A DNA stretch of 64,000 nt from Streptomyces sp. NBC_00078 (GTDB lineage Bacteria; Actinomycetota; Actinomycetes; Streptomycetales; Streptomycetaceae): NCBI RefSeq assembly GCF_026343335.1, contig NZ_JAPELX010000001.1, positions 558,001 through 622,000 of the forward strand, written 5' to 3'. Shown piece by piece: positions 23,456 through 31,328 of this stretch (within the stretch, counting starts at the first letter, position 1; the number at the start of each line of letters is the position of its first letter). The notes beneath the pieces are model-generated. The model was not told the DNA's origin and ran no database searches. It worked only from the letters and a program-made list of their open reading frames with translations. A program made the position numbers and the translations under genes.

Positions 23456-25102
23456 GTGGAGTACAACCTTGCCGACCTGTTCGAGTCGGTCGTCGACGTG
23501 GTGCCGGAGCGCGAGGCCCTGGTCTACGTCGACCACCCCGGAACGGGCGCCGAACGCCGCCTGACCTACGCGGAGCTGGACGCGGCGGCGAACCGTATCG
23601 GCCACCATCTGATCGAGGCCGGGATCCGCCCCGGCGAGCACCTCGGGCTGCACCTGTACAACGGGATCGAGTACCTGCAGACGGTGTTCGGCTGCGTCAA
23701 GGCGCGGATCGTGCCGGTCAACGTCAACTACCGTTACGTGGAAGACGAGTTGGTGTACCTGTACCGGGACGCCGACCTGGTGGCCCTGGTCTTCGACGCG
23801 GAGTTCGAGGGCCGGGTGGCGGCCGCGCTGCCGCAGTGCCCGCGACTGCGGCACCTCGTGCGGGTCGGCGGCGGGGGCGGAGGGACTGACGCCGTGCCCT
23901 TCGCCGAGGCGGAGGCGGGAGGCTCGCCGGACCGTGGATTCCCGGCTCGCTCCGGCGACGACCAGTTCATCATCTACACCGGCGGCACCACGGGCATGCC
24001 CAAGGGCGTCATGTGGCGCCAGGAAGATCTGTTCTTCTCGGGGCTCGGTGGGGGCGCGCCGACCGGTGAACCGGTGAAGCGGCCGCAGGAGCTTGCCGAG
24101 CGGGTCGCCGCGGGCGGCTCGGGGATCACCTTCTTCCCCACTCCCCCGCTGATGCACGGCACCTCGACGCTCACCTCGTTCATCGGCTTCAACTTCGGGC
24201 AGCGGGTCGTGATCCACCGTAAGTTCGTGCCCGAGGAGGTGCTGCGGACCGTCGAGAAGGAGAAGGTCACCAGCATGTCGCTGGTCGGCGACGCGATGCT
24301 GCGGCCGCTGATCGACGCGCTGAGCGGGCCCATGAAGGGCACGGACTGCTCGTCGGTGTTCAGCGTGTCGTCATCGGGAGCGGTCATGTCGCAGACGGTG
24401 CGCCGGCAGTTCCAGGAACTGCTGCCGAACGTGATGCTGCTCAACAACTACGGCTCCTCCGAGTCCGGCTTCAACGGCACGGCGACGGCCGACTCCGGAG
24501 CCGGACAGAGCTTCCGCATCCGCGTCAACTCCCGTACCCAGGTGGTCGATCCGGCAACGGGCGCCACCGTTGCCGTGGGCGAGGTGGGACGGGTCGCGCA
24601 GTGCGGTCACGTGCCGCTCGGCTACTACAACGACCCGAAGAAAACCTCCGAGACGTTCTTCGAGAAGGACGGCGAGCGATGGGTGCTGCTCGGCGACATG
24701 GCGACGGTGGACGAGGAGGGTGTGGTCACCGTCCTGGGCCGGGGCTCGCAGTGCATCAACACCGGGGGCGAGAAGGTGTACCCGGAGGAGGTCGAGCAGG
24801 CCCTCAAGTCCCATCCTGACGTGTACGACGCCCTGGTCGCCGGGGTACCGGACGCGAAGTGGGGCAACCACGTGGCGGCGGTCGTACAGATGCGTGAGGG
24901 CGCCCCACGGCCCTCGCTGGAGGACGTCCAGTCCTACTGCCGCACGCACCTCGCCGGGTACAAGATCCCGCGGCAGCTGGTGGTCACGGAGGCCATACGG
25001 CGGTCGCCCAGCGGAAAGGCGGACTACCGCTGGGCCCGGGAGGTGGCGGTCGCGGCGGACATCGCACCCGCGCGGGCACCCGGCGGAACCGGCCCGGCGT
25101 AG
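23456..25102 (+). CDS. Acyl-CoA synthetase, FadD19-like
   Basis: This 548-residue AMP-binding enzyme activates a carboxylic acid to its CoA thioester through an acyl-adenylate. The ATP-binding loop YTGGTTGMPKG is present, along with NNYGSSESGFNG, the LLGDMATVDEEG region and the late catalytic Lys in RRSPSGKADYRW. The GTG at 23456 is taken as start because AGGAGG lies immediately upstream and the family text begins VEYNLADLFESV. The resulting 548 residues equal the recalled length of FadD19, which loads C-24 branched sterol side chains. It is divergent from the EchA19-like operon, as in mycobacteria. A clear terminator follows at 25145. Confidence 0.85.
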   Translation: MEYNLADLFESVVDVVPEREALVYVDHPGTGAERRLTYAELDAAANRIGHHLIEAGIRPGEHLGLHLYNGIEYLQTVFGCVKARIVPVNVNYRYVEDELVYLYRDADLVALVFDAEFEGRVAAALPQCPRLRHLVRVGGGGGGTDAVPFAEAEAGGSPDRGFPARSGDDQFIIYTGGTTGMPKGVMWRQEDLFFSGLGGGAPTGEPVKRPQELAERVAAGGSGITFFPTPPLMHGTSTLTSFIGFNFGQRVVIHRKFVPEEVLRTVEKEKVTSMSLVGDAMLRPLIDALSGPMKGTDCSSVFSVSSSGAVMSQTVRRQFQELLPNVMLLNNYGSSESGFNGTATADSGAGQSFRIRVNSRTQVVDPATGATVAVGEVGRVAQCGHVPLGYYNDPKKTSETFFEKDGERWVLLGDMATVDEEGVVTVLGRGSQCINTGGEKVYPEEVEQALKSHPDVYDALVAGVPDAKWGNHVAAVVQMREGAPRPSLEDVQSYCRTHLAGYKIPRQLVVTEAIRRSPSGKADYRWAREVAVAADIAPARAPGGTGPA

Positions 25103-25144
25103 TCTTTGCGCGCGGTTGACCCGGGCTTATTGAACGGAGAGTGA

Positions 25145-25176
25145 AGCCGGGCCGTACGGAGATTGGCGGCCCGGCT
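25145..25176. terminator. Terminator after the FadD19-like gene
   Basis: A perfect 10-bp stem (AGCCGGGCCG with CGGCCCGGCT) and a 12-nt loop lie 42 bases after the stop codon. Confidence 0.8.
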
Positions 25177-25229
25177 CTGCGGGCCCGGGCCGCCGTGCCA
25201 TCACGGGCTTCGCACGGAAGGACCTACGG

Positions 25230-27380
25230 GTGTCGCACCTCACGCCCCCTCGTCAACTGCCGGACACCGAAGCGGGCGTCGACCCTGATGCGCCTGTGAG
25301 ATCTGATGCTGCGGCGACATCTGGCGATACGGCCACGGCGAAACCGGCGGTGCCGGCCGAGCCGCAGAGCGCCGACGAGGCAGCCGCGTCCACGGACGGG
25401 GAACCGGGCGAGGACGAGGGCGTCGCGTCCACGGGCGGACGGCCTGCGGCCGGGGCGACGGACACCCGGGGACCGGAGGCGGGGCCCACGGCCGGGTCGA
25501 CGGACACACCGGAGCCGGGCGGGAAGCCTGCGGCCGGGCTGGATGCCGGGCAAGCGGCGGCCGAACCGGATGCCGGGCAAACGACGGCCGCCGGCACCGG
25601 GGCCACACCGGCATCCGACAGCAAGACCGCACCCGCCCAGGCAGCGGCCGCCTCCGACTCCCACTCCGCCCCTTCCGAAGCACCCCCTTCCGAAACCACC
25701 ATCCCCGAAACCACCCCGCCCTCCCGCCCCGGCTGGTTCGGCTGGCGCCGTCGTTACCCCCGTGCCGCACGTGCCGTGCGGGTGGGTACGAGTGTCCTGG
25801 CCGGAGCCCTGGTGCTCGCCGTGCTTCTGGTGCCCAACCGCCTCGACCGGATCACGGTCCAGTCGTTCTTCCGCCTCCCCGTCGAGGCGGTCTTCCTGGC
25901 GGCGCTTCTGCTCGTGCTGCCGTCGAAGGCACGGCGGATCACGGCCGGCGTGCTGGGGGTGCTCCTCGGGCTGACCACCATCCTGAAGTGCCTCGACATG
26001 GGTTTTCGCCAGACCCTGGCCCGCCCGTTCGACCTGGTCTTCGACTGGGTTCTGCTGAGCGACGCGGCGGACTTCCTGAAGGACTCGCTCGGTCGCCCGG
26101 GTGAGGTGCTCGCGGTGATCGGCGTGATCGTCCTGGTCGTCGTCGTGCTCGCGGTGAGCGCGCTCGCCGTGGTGCGGCTCGCGAACGTGATGGCCCGGCA
26201 CCGCCCCGTGGCCGTACGCACCACGCTGGTCCTCGGCGTCGCATGGATCATCTGCTTCACCCTGGGGGCGCAGTTCGGCGGTGTCACCCTCGCCACCAAG
26301 GGTTACGCCCAGTACCTCGCCAACCGTGTCCAGTACGTCCGTGACGGCCTCGGCGACGCCGAGGTCTTCAAGAAGCAGCTCGCCGTCGACGCCTTCGCCG
26401 ACACCCCGCCCGACCAGCTGCTGACCGGGCTGCACGGCAAGGACGTGATGTTCACGTTCATCGAGAGCTACGGCCGGGTGGCCATCGACGACCCGGCGAT
26501 GGCACCGGAGATCGACGCGACGCTCCAGGAGGGCAACGCCAGGCTCAAGTCGGCCGGCTTCGCGGCGCGCAGCGGCTGGCTCAGGTCACCCGTGACGGGC
26601 GCCGGCAGCTGGCTCGCCCACTCGACGTTCCTGTCCGGCCTGTGGATCAAGAACCAGCAGCGCTACCGGACCGTGACCACCAGCGACCGCTCCACCCTCA
26701 CCAGCTACTTCAAGAAGACCGGCGACTGGCGCACGGTCGGCATCGTCCCGGGCGTGCGCAAGGCCTGGCCCGAGGGCAAGTACTTCGGCCTCGACCACAT
26801 CTACGACTCCACGCACCTCGGCTACCAGGGTCCGTATTTCAGCTGGACGCCGGTGCCTGACCAGTTCAGCCTGGAGGCCTTCCAGAAGCTGGAGCACGGC
26901 AAGAAGCACCGCGACCCGATCATGGCGGAGATCATCCTGGCCTCCAGCCACAACCCCTGGTCGCCCATCGCCCACACGATCGACTGGAAGGACCTCGGCG
27001 ACGGCAAGGTCTTCTACAAGATCAAGAAGGAGGGCACCAACCCCACGGAGGTCTGGAAGAGCGCGAAGCGCGTGCGGACCGAGTACCGCAAGGCCATCCA
27101 GTACTCCCTGGACAGCCTGACCCAGTGGATGCAGCGCTACGGCGACGACAACACCGTCCTCGTCTTCCTCGGCGACCACCAGCCCGTCCCGACGGTCACA
27201 TCGGGCAGCACCAGCAGGGACGTACCGGTCACGATCGTCGCCCGGGACCCGAAGGTGCTCGACAGGGTCTCCGACTGGGGCTGGACGGAGGGCCTCAAGC
27301 CCGCCAAGAACGGTCCCGAGTGGACCATGGACAAGTTCCGCGACCGGTTCATGACGGCGTACGGACCGCAGTCGGGGTGA
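25230..27380 (+). CDS. Membrane sulfatase/phosphoglycerol transferase-like protein
   Basis: This 716-residue protein belongs to the alkaline phosphatase/sulfatase superfamily. Residues 1-165 are a low-complexity, Ala/Pro/Asp/Thr-rich cytoplasmic tail. Four or five transmembrane helices lie at about 185-345, followed by an extracellular sulfatase-like domain. Its metal and catalytic signals are DVMFTFIESYGR (nucleophile region) and VFLGDHQPVPT (Asp-His pair). Relatives transfer phosphoglycerol or phosphoethanolamine to glycans or hydrolyse such esters; the substrate is unknown here. The GTG at 25230 follows GGAAGG. It is not part of the neighbouring CoA operons, having its own upstream terminator. 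Confidence 0.82.
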   Translation: MSHLTPPRQLPDTEAGVDPDAPVRSDAAATSGDTATAKPAVPAEPQSADEAAASTDGEPGEDEGVASTGGRPAAGATDTRGPEAGPTAGSTDTPEPGGKPAAGLDAGQAAAEPDAGQTTAAGTGATPASDSKTAPAQAAAASDSHSAPSEAPPSETTIPETTPPSRPGWFGWRRRYPRAARAVRVGTSVLAGALVLAVLLVPNRLDRITVQSFFRLPVEAVFLAALLLVLPSKARRITAGVLGVLLGLTTILKCLDMGFRQTLARPFDLVFDWVLLSDAADFLKDSLGRPGEVLAVIGVIVLVVVVLAVSALAVVRLANVMARHRPVAVRTTLVLGVAWIICFTLGAQFGGVTLATKGYAQYLANRVQYVRDGLGDAEVFKKQLAVDAFADTPPDQLLTGLHGKDVMFTFIESYGRVAIDDPAMAPEIDATLQEGNARLKSAGFAARSGWLRSPVTGAGSWLAHSTFLSGLWIKNQQRYRTVTTSDRSTLTSYFKKTGDWRTVGIVPGVRKAWPEGKYFGLDHIYDSTHLGYQGPYFSWTPVPDQFSLEAFQKLEHGKKHRDPIMAEIILASSHNPWSPIAHTIDWKDLGDGKVFYKIKKEGTNPTEVWKSAKRVRTEYRKAIQYSLDSLTQWMQRYGDDNTVLVFLGDHQPVPTVTSGSTSRDVPVTIVARDPKVLDRVSDWGWTEGLKPAKNGPEWTMDKFRDRFMTAYGPQSG

Positions 27381-27420
27381 GCTGACGGACACCAGGCGGA
27401 GGCTCGCCCGCCGTGTCAGC
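27381..27420. terminator. Bidirectional hairpin between convergent genes
   Basis: GCTGAC pairs with GTCAGC, with an inner GGCGG/CCGCC stem. It lies between the sulfatase-like gene and the convergent hydrolase gene and overlaps the hydrolase stop. The stem is imperfect. Confidence 0.5.
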
Positions 27421-28285
27421 TCGTCCGCCCGATCAGCAGGTCGCCTCGGGCCCGGTCCAGGAACGTGGCGACGCACCCTGTGAACCACTCGGGGTCGTCC
27501 AGCCACGGGTAGTGCCCGGCGCCCGGCTGAACCGCGCACTCGGCGTCAGGAAAGGCCTCAGCGGCGGCCCGCGCCAGCCCTGGGCGCGGGCCGCCGTCGA
27601 GTTCACCGGCGAGGACCAGGACGGGTGCGGTGAGGCGGGCGAGGGCTGCGCGGGTCGCCGGAGGGTCGTAGGCGCCGTCGGAGCCGTAGACATCGGCGGC
27701 GGCGTCATTGGTCTCGTCGTCGGCGCGGGCGTCGTGCTCGGCTGCCGTGGTGTCCCAGCGGCCGTAGAAGAAGGACGCGAACGCCGGGTCGAAGTCGGCC
27801 TTGCCCGCGAGCCACTCCTCGAACGCCGGGAAGGCGTCCCCGAACCAGGGCTCGCCGCTCCGCTGCCGGGCCGCCGCGAGCCGGTCCTCCGGGGTGGCCG
27901 GCATCCCCAGCGCCCAGGGCGTGGCGGTGACCAGGACCAGCCGCGCCACCCGCTCCGGATACCGCGCCGCGTAGAGCATGGCCAGGCTGCCGCCCGCCGA
28001 GTGCGCCAGCAGGTCGATGCGCTCCGGCCCCAGGTGGGCCCGCAGCGCCTCCACGTCGTCCACGAGCCGGTCGCAGCGGAACGTCGCCGGGTCGGCCGGC
28101 GTCGCGGAGTCCCCCGTGCCGCGCAGGTCGAGCAGCACCAGCCGCCGGTGTGCGGTCAGTCCGCCCAGGTCGCCGAGGTAGGCGGAGGCGCGCATCGGCC
28201 CGCCGGGCAGGACGACGAGCAGGGCGCCCTCGCCCTTGAGGTGGTAAGCCAGCTCGGTCCCGTCGGGGGCGGAGAAGATCGGCAT
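27416..28285 (-). CDS. Alpha/beta hydrolase (proline iminopeptidase-like)
   Basis: This 289-residue cytosolic alpha/beta hydrolase shows LLVVLPGGPMRAS as the oxyanion loop, LLDLRGTGDSATP, a nucleophile elbow LLAHSAGGSLA, an acid near VLVLAGELDG, and the catalytic histidine in PGAGHYPWLDD. It resembles proline iminopeptidase and related esterases or lactonases, and the true substrate is unknown. The ATG at 28285 begins the family text (MPIFSAPDGTELAYHLKG), with AGGA upstream; the open frame beyond that has no support. It is divergent from paaK, so the PaaR-like palindrome between them could affect both genes. Confidence 0.82.
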   Translation of the reverse strand: MPIFSAPDGTELAYHLKGEGALLVVLPGGPMRASAYLGDLGGLTAHRRLVLLDLRGTGDSATPADPATFRCDRLVDDVEALRAHLGPERIDLLAHSAGGSLAMLYAARYPERVARLVLVTATPWALGMPATPEDRLAAARQRSGEPWFGDAFPAFEEWLAGKADFDPAFASFFYGRWDTTAAEHDARADDETNDAAADVYGSDGAYDPPATRAALARLTAPVLVLAGELDGGPRPGLARAAAEAFPDAECAVQPGAGHYPWLDDPEWFTGCVATFLDRARGDLLIGRTS

Positions 28286-28411
28286 GGGGCGATCCTGGTG
28301 TCCGCCGGCCGGGGCCGCAAGGGAGTTCTCCTGTGCGGCGCCGGACCGAGAAAATGCGGGCCGCCCTCTTGCCTGACCCGACCCGGCCTGAATTACTGAT
28401 CCCGACGAGCA

Positions 28412-28429
28412 CGACCGAATGATCGGTCG
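28412..28429. promoter_or_regulatory. PaaR-like operator upstream of paaK
   Basis: CGACCGA-ATGA-TCGGTCG is a perfect 7-4-7 inverted repeat 36 bases before the paaK start. It contains ACCG-N6-CGGT, the core arrangement I recall for PaaR-family TetR regulators of phenylacetate genes. Confidence 0.65.
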
Positions 28430-28464
28430 CCCGTAATGATGTGGTTGGCGAGGGAGACGTCCCC

Positions 28465-29760
28465 ATGACGGATGCGACGGGACTGCTGGATGCCGGGGAG
28501 CGGCTCGACGCCGGTGCTCTGCGGGCGCTGCAGCTGGAGCGGCTGCGGGCCTCGCTGCGGCACGTGTACGAGCATGTGCCCTTCTACCGGGGGTCCTTCG
28601 ACAAGGCCGGCGTCCACCCGGACGACTGCCGGTCACTTGCCGACCTGGCCCGTTTCCCGTTCACCACGAAGGCGGACCTGCGCGAGAACTACCCGTACGG
28701 AATGTTCGCCGTACCCCAGGACCGCATCCGCCGGATCCACGCCTCCAGCGGCACCACCGGGCGCCCAACGGTGGTCGGCTACACGGACAACGACCTGTCC
28801 CTCTGGGCCGACATGGTGGCCCGTTCGATCCGGGCGGCGGGCGGCCGGCCCGGCGACAGGGTGCATGTGGCGTACGGATACGGCCTGTTCACCGGAGGCC
28901 TCGGCGCGCACTACGGCGCCGAGCGGCTCGGCTGTACGGTCATCCCCGCGTCCGGCGGCATGACGGCCCGTCAAGTCCAGCTGATCCAGGACCTCGAACC
29001 GCAGATCATCATGGTGACGCCGTCGTACATGCTCACGCTGCTGGACGAGTTCGAGCGCCAGGGCGTCGATCCGCGCGGCACCTCGCTGCGCGTGGGCGTC
29101 TTCGGTGCCGAGCCGTGGACCGAGCAGATGCGGCGGGAGATCGAGGAGCGGTTCGCGATCGACGCGGTCGACATCTACGGGCTGTCCGAGGTGATCGGCC
29201 CGGGCGTGGCCCAGGAGTGCGTGGAGACGAAGGACGGGCTGCACATCTGGGAGGACCACTTCTATCCGGAGGTCGTCGATCCGATCACCGGCGAGGTGCT
29301 GCCGGACGGGATGGAGGGCGAGCTGGTCTTCACCTCGCTGACCAAGGAGGCGATGCCCGTCGTCCGGTACCGGACCCGGGACCTGACGCGGCTGCTGCCC
29401 GGCACGGCGCGTGTCTTCAGGCGGATGGAGAAGGTCACCGGGCGCAGCGACGACATGGTGATCCTGCGCGGGGTGAACCTCTTTCCCACGCAGATCGAGG
29501 AGATCGTGCTGCGGACACCGGGCGTGGCGCCCCACTTCCAGCTCCGTCTCACCCGCGAGGGCCGGCTGGACGCCCTCACGGTCCGCGCGGAGGCCCGGCC
29601 GGGCGCCGGCCGGGAGGTCCGGGAGGCCGCCGCGCAGACGATCGCGGCGGCGGTGAAGGACGGCATCGGCGTCTCCGTCACGGTGGAGATCGTCGAACCG
29701 GAGTCGTTGGAGCGGTCGGTGGGCAAGATCCGGCGGATCGTGGACCTGCGGTCGCGCTAG
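28465..29760 (+). CDS. paaK: Phenylacetate-CoA ligase
   Basis: This 431-residue enzyme converts phenylacetate, ATP and CoA to phenylacetyl-CoA, the entry step of aerobic phenylacetate catabolism. It has the PaaK-specific start (LRHVYEHVPFYRGSFDKAGV), the AMP-loop SSGTTGRPTVVGYT, YGLSEVIGPGVAQEC, RTRDLTRLLPGTARVFRRMEKVTGRSDDM, and the C-terminal AMP-binding domain ending in SVGKIRRIVDL. The ATG at 28465 follows GAGGGAGA. No paaABCDE or other ring-attack genes are in the window, so paaK stands alone here. A perfect palindrome upstream suggests control by a PaaR-type TetR repressor. Its TAG lies in CTAG, which also supplies the stop of the convergent ligase. Confidence 0.92.
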   Translation: MTDATGLLDAGERLDAGALRALQLERLRASLRHVYEHVPFYRGSFDKAGVHPDDCRSLADLARFPFTTKADLRENYPYGMFAVPQDRIRRIHASSGTTGRPTVVGYTDNDLSLWADMVARSIRAAGGRPGDRVHVAYGYGLFTGGLGAHYGAERLGCTVIPASGGMTARQVQLIQDLEPQIIMVTPSYMLTLLDEFERQGVDPRGTSLRVGVFGAEPWTEQMRREIEERFAIDAVDIYGLSEVIGPGVAQECVETKDGLHIWEDHFYPEVVDPITGEVLPDGMEGELVFTSLTKEAMPVVRYRTRDLTRLLPGTARVFRRMEKVTGRSDDMVILRGVNLFPTQIEEIVLRTPGVAPHFQLRLTREGRLDALTVRAEARPGAGREVREAAAQTIAAAVKDGIGVSVTVEIVEPESLERSVGKIRRIVDLRSR

Positions 29761-31253
29761 CCGGCGAACCGGTCCCGCAGTTCCCTCTTGAGGATCTTCC
29801 CGCTCGCGTTGCGCGGCAGCTCGTCCACGAACTCCACCCGCTTCGGTGCCTTGAAGTGGGCGAGCTTCTCGCGGGCGTGGGCGATGAGCTGGTCCCCGGT
29901 CACCTCGCCGCGCGGGACGACGACCGCGGTGACCGCCTCGATCCAGCGTTCGTCGGGCAAGCCGATCACGGCGACCTCGGCGACGGCGTCATGGGTGTAG
30001 AGGGCGTCCTCGACCTGGCGTGAAGCGACCAGTACGCCACCGGAGTTGATGACGTCCTTCACACGGTCGACGATCGTGTAGTAGCCGTGGGCGTCCCGGA
30101 CCGCAAGGTCACCGGAGTGGAACCAGCCCTCGCGGAAGGCGGCGGCCGTCTCCTCGGGCTTGTCCCAGTAGCCCTCGCACAACTGCGGGGAGCGGTAGAC
30201 GACTTCGCCGGGCGTGCCGTCGGGGACGTCCTTGCCGTCCTCGTCGACCACGCGGGCGTCGACGAAGAGGACGGGGCGGCCGCACGAGTCCATCCGGCCC
30301 TTGTGCTCGTCGGGTCCCAGGACGGTGGCCAGGGGGCCGATCTCGCTCTGGCCGAAGCAGTTGTAGAAGCCGAGCTTCGGCAGCCGCTCGCGCAGGCGCT
30401 CCAGGACCGGCACCGGCATGATCGAGGCGCCGTAGTACGCCTTGCGCAGTCCGCCGAGGTCGCGGGTGGCGAAGTCGGGGCGGTTGGACAGCCCGATCCA
30501 CACTGTGGGCGGGGCGAACAGGCTGTCCACGCGGCCGGATTCGACGAGGTCGAAGAGCCGGTCGCCGTCCGGGGCGTCCAGGATGATGTTCGTGGCGCCT
30601 ACCGCGAGGTACGGCAGCAGGAACACATGCATCTGCGCCGAGTGGTAGAGCGGCAGTGAGTGCACGGGGCGGTCGCCGGCGCTGAGGTCGAGGGCGGTGA
30701 TGGCGCTCAGGTACTCGTGGACCAGGGCACGGTGCGTCATCATCGCGCCCTTGGGCAGGGCGGTGGTGCCGGACGTGTACAGCAGCTGCACCAGGTCCTC
30801 GGTGCGCGGCTCGGGCCCGTCGTACGCCTCAGCCGCCGCCAGGCGGGCCAGCAGTGAGTCGTCGGCGTCGCGCAGGGGCAAGGTACGGACGTCTTCGGCG
30901 AGTCGGCCGGCCAGGCCGGGATCGGTCAGGACGAGGGAGCTGCCGGACTGGCCGACGATGTAGGCGAGGTCGTCGCCCGCCAGGTTCTGGTTGACCGGGA
31001 CGTGGACGAGGCCGGCGCGGGCGCAGGCGAGGAAGCCGATCAGATAGGCGTCCGAGTTGTGGCCGTAGGAGCCAACCCGGTCGCCGGGGACGAGATCCTG
31101 GGCGAGGAGTACGCTCGCCGCCCGGGAGACCGCCTGGTCGAGTTCCTCGTACGTCCAGGAGCGGTCGCGGTACTCGACCGCGACGCGCGCGGGGGTGCGC
31201 CGGGCGCTGCGCCGCAGCACCCCGTCGACCGTGCTGCCCTGTCCCTGCGTCAT
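29757..31253 (-). CDS. Acyl-CoA synthetase (long-chain/aryl AMP-dependent ligase)
   Basis: This 498-residue AMP-forming ligase has YTSGTTALPKGAMMTH as ATP loop, FYNCFGQSEIGP, GWFHSGDLAVRDAHGYYTIVDR, and the catalytic lysine in LPRNASGKILKREL. It resembles the FadD13/FadK-type acyl-CoA synthetases found in catabolic clusters, and substrate range cannot be read. It overlaps the 3' end of paaK by four bases at a CTAG that encodes TAG on both strands. The ATG at 31253 is clear, and the next leftward gene on the same strand ends at 33988's operon, so it may be read through from the nitronate monooxygenase operon 75 bases upstream. Confidence 0.86.
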   Translation of the reverse strand: MTQGQGSTVDGVLRRSARRTPARVAVEYRDRSWTYEELDQAVSRAASVLLAQDLVPGDRVGSYGHNSDAYLIGFLACARAGLVHVPVNQNLAGDDLAYIVGQSGSSLVLTDPGLAGRLAEDVRTLPLRDADDSLLARLAAAEAYDGPEPRTEDLVQLLYTSGTTALPKGAMMTHRALVHEYLSAITALDLSAGDRPVHSLPLYHSAQMHVFLLPYLAVGATNIILDAPDGDRLFDLVESGRVDSLFAPPTVWIGLSNRPDFATRDLGGLRKAYYGASIMPVPVLERLRERLPKLGFYNCFGQSEIGPLATVLGPDEHKGRMDSCGRPVLFVDARVVDEDGKDVPDGTPGEVVYRSPQLCEGYWDKPEETAAAFREGWFHSGDLAVRDAHGYYTIVDRVKDVINSGGVLVASRQVEDALYTHDAVAEVAVIGLPDERWIEAVTAVVVPRGEVTGDQLIAHAREKLAHFKAPKRVEFVDELPRNASGKILKRELRDRFAG

Positions 31254-31328
31254 GACTGATGATCCTCGGCCCGTCGTCGGGTCAGGTCAAGCATGTGGCG
31301 CGGTCGGGGTGAGGAAGGGACTGTCAGG

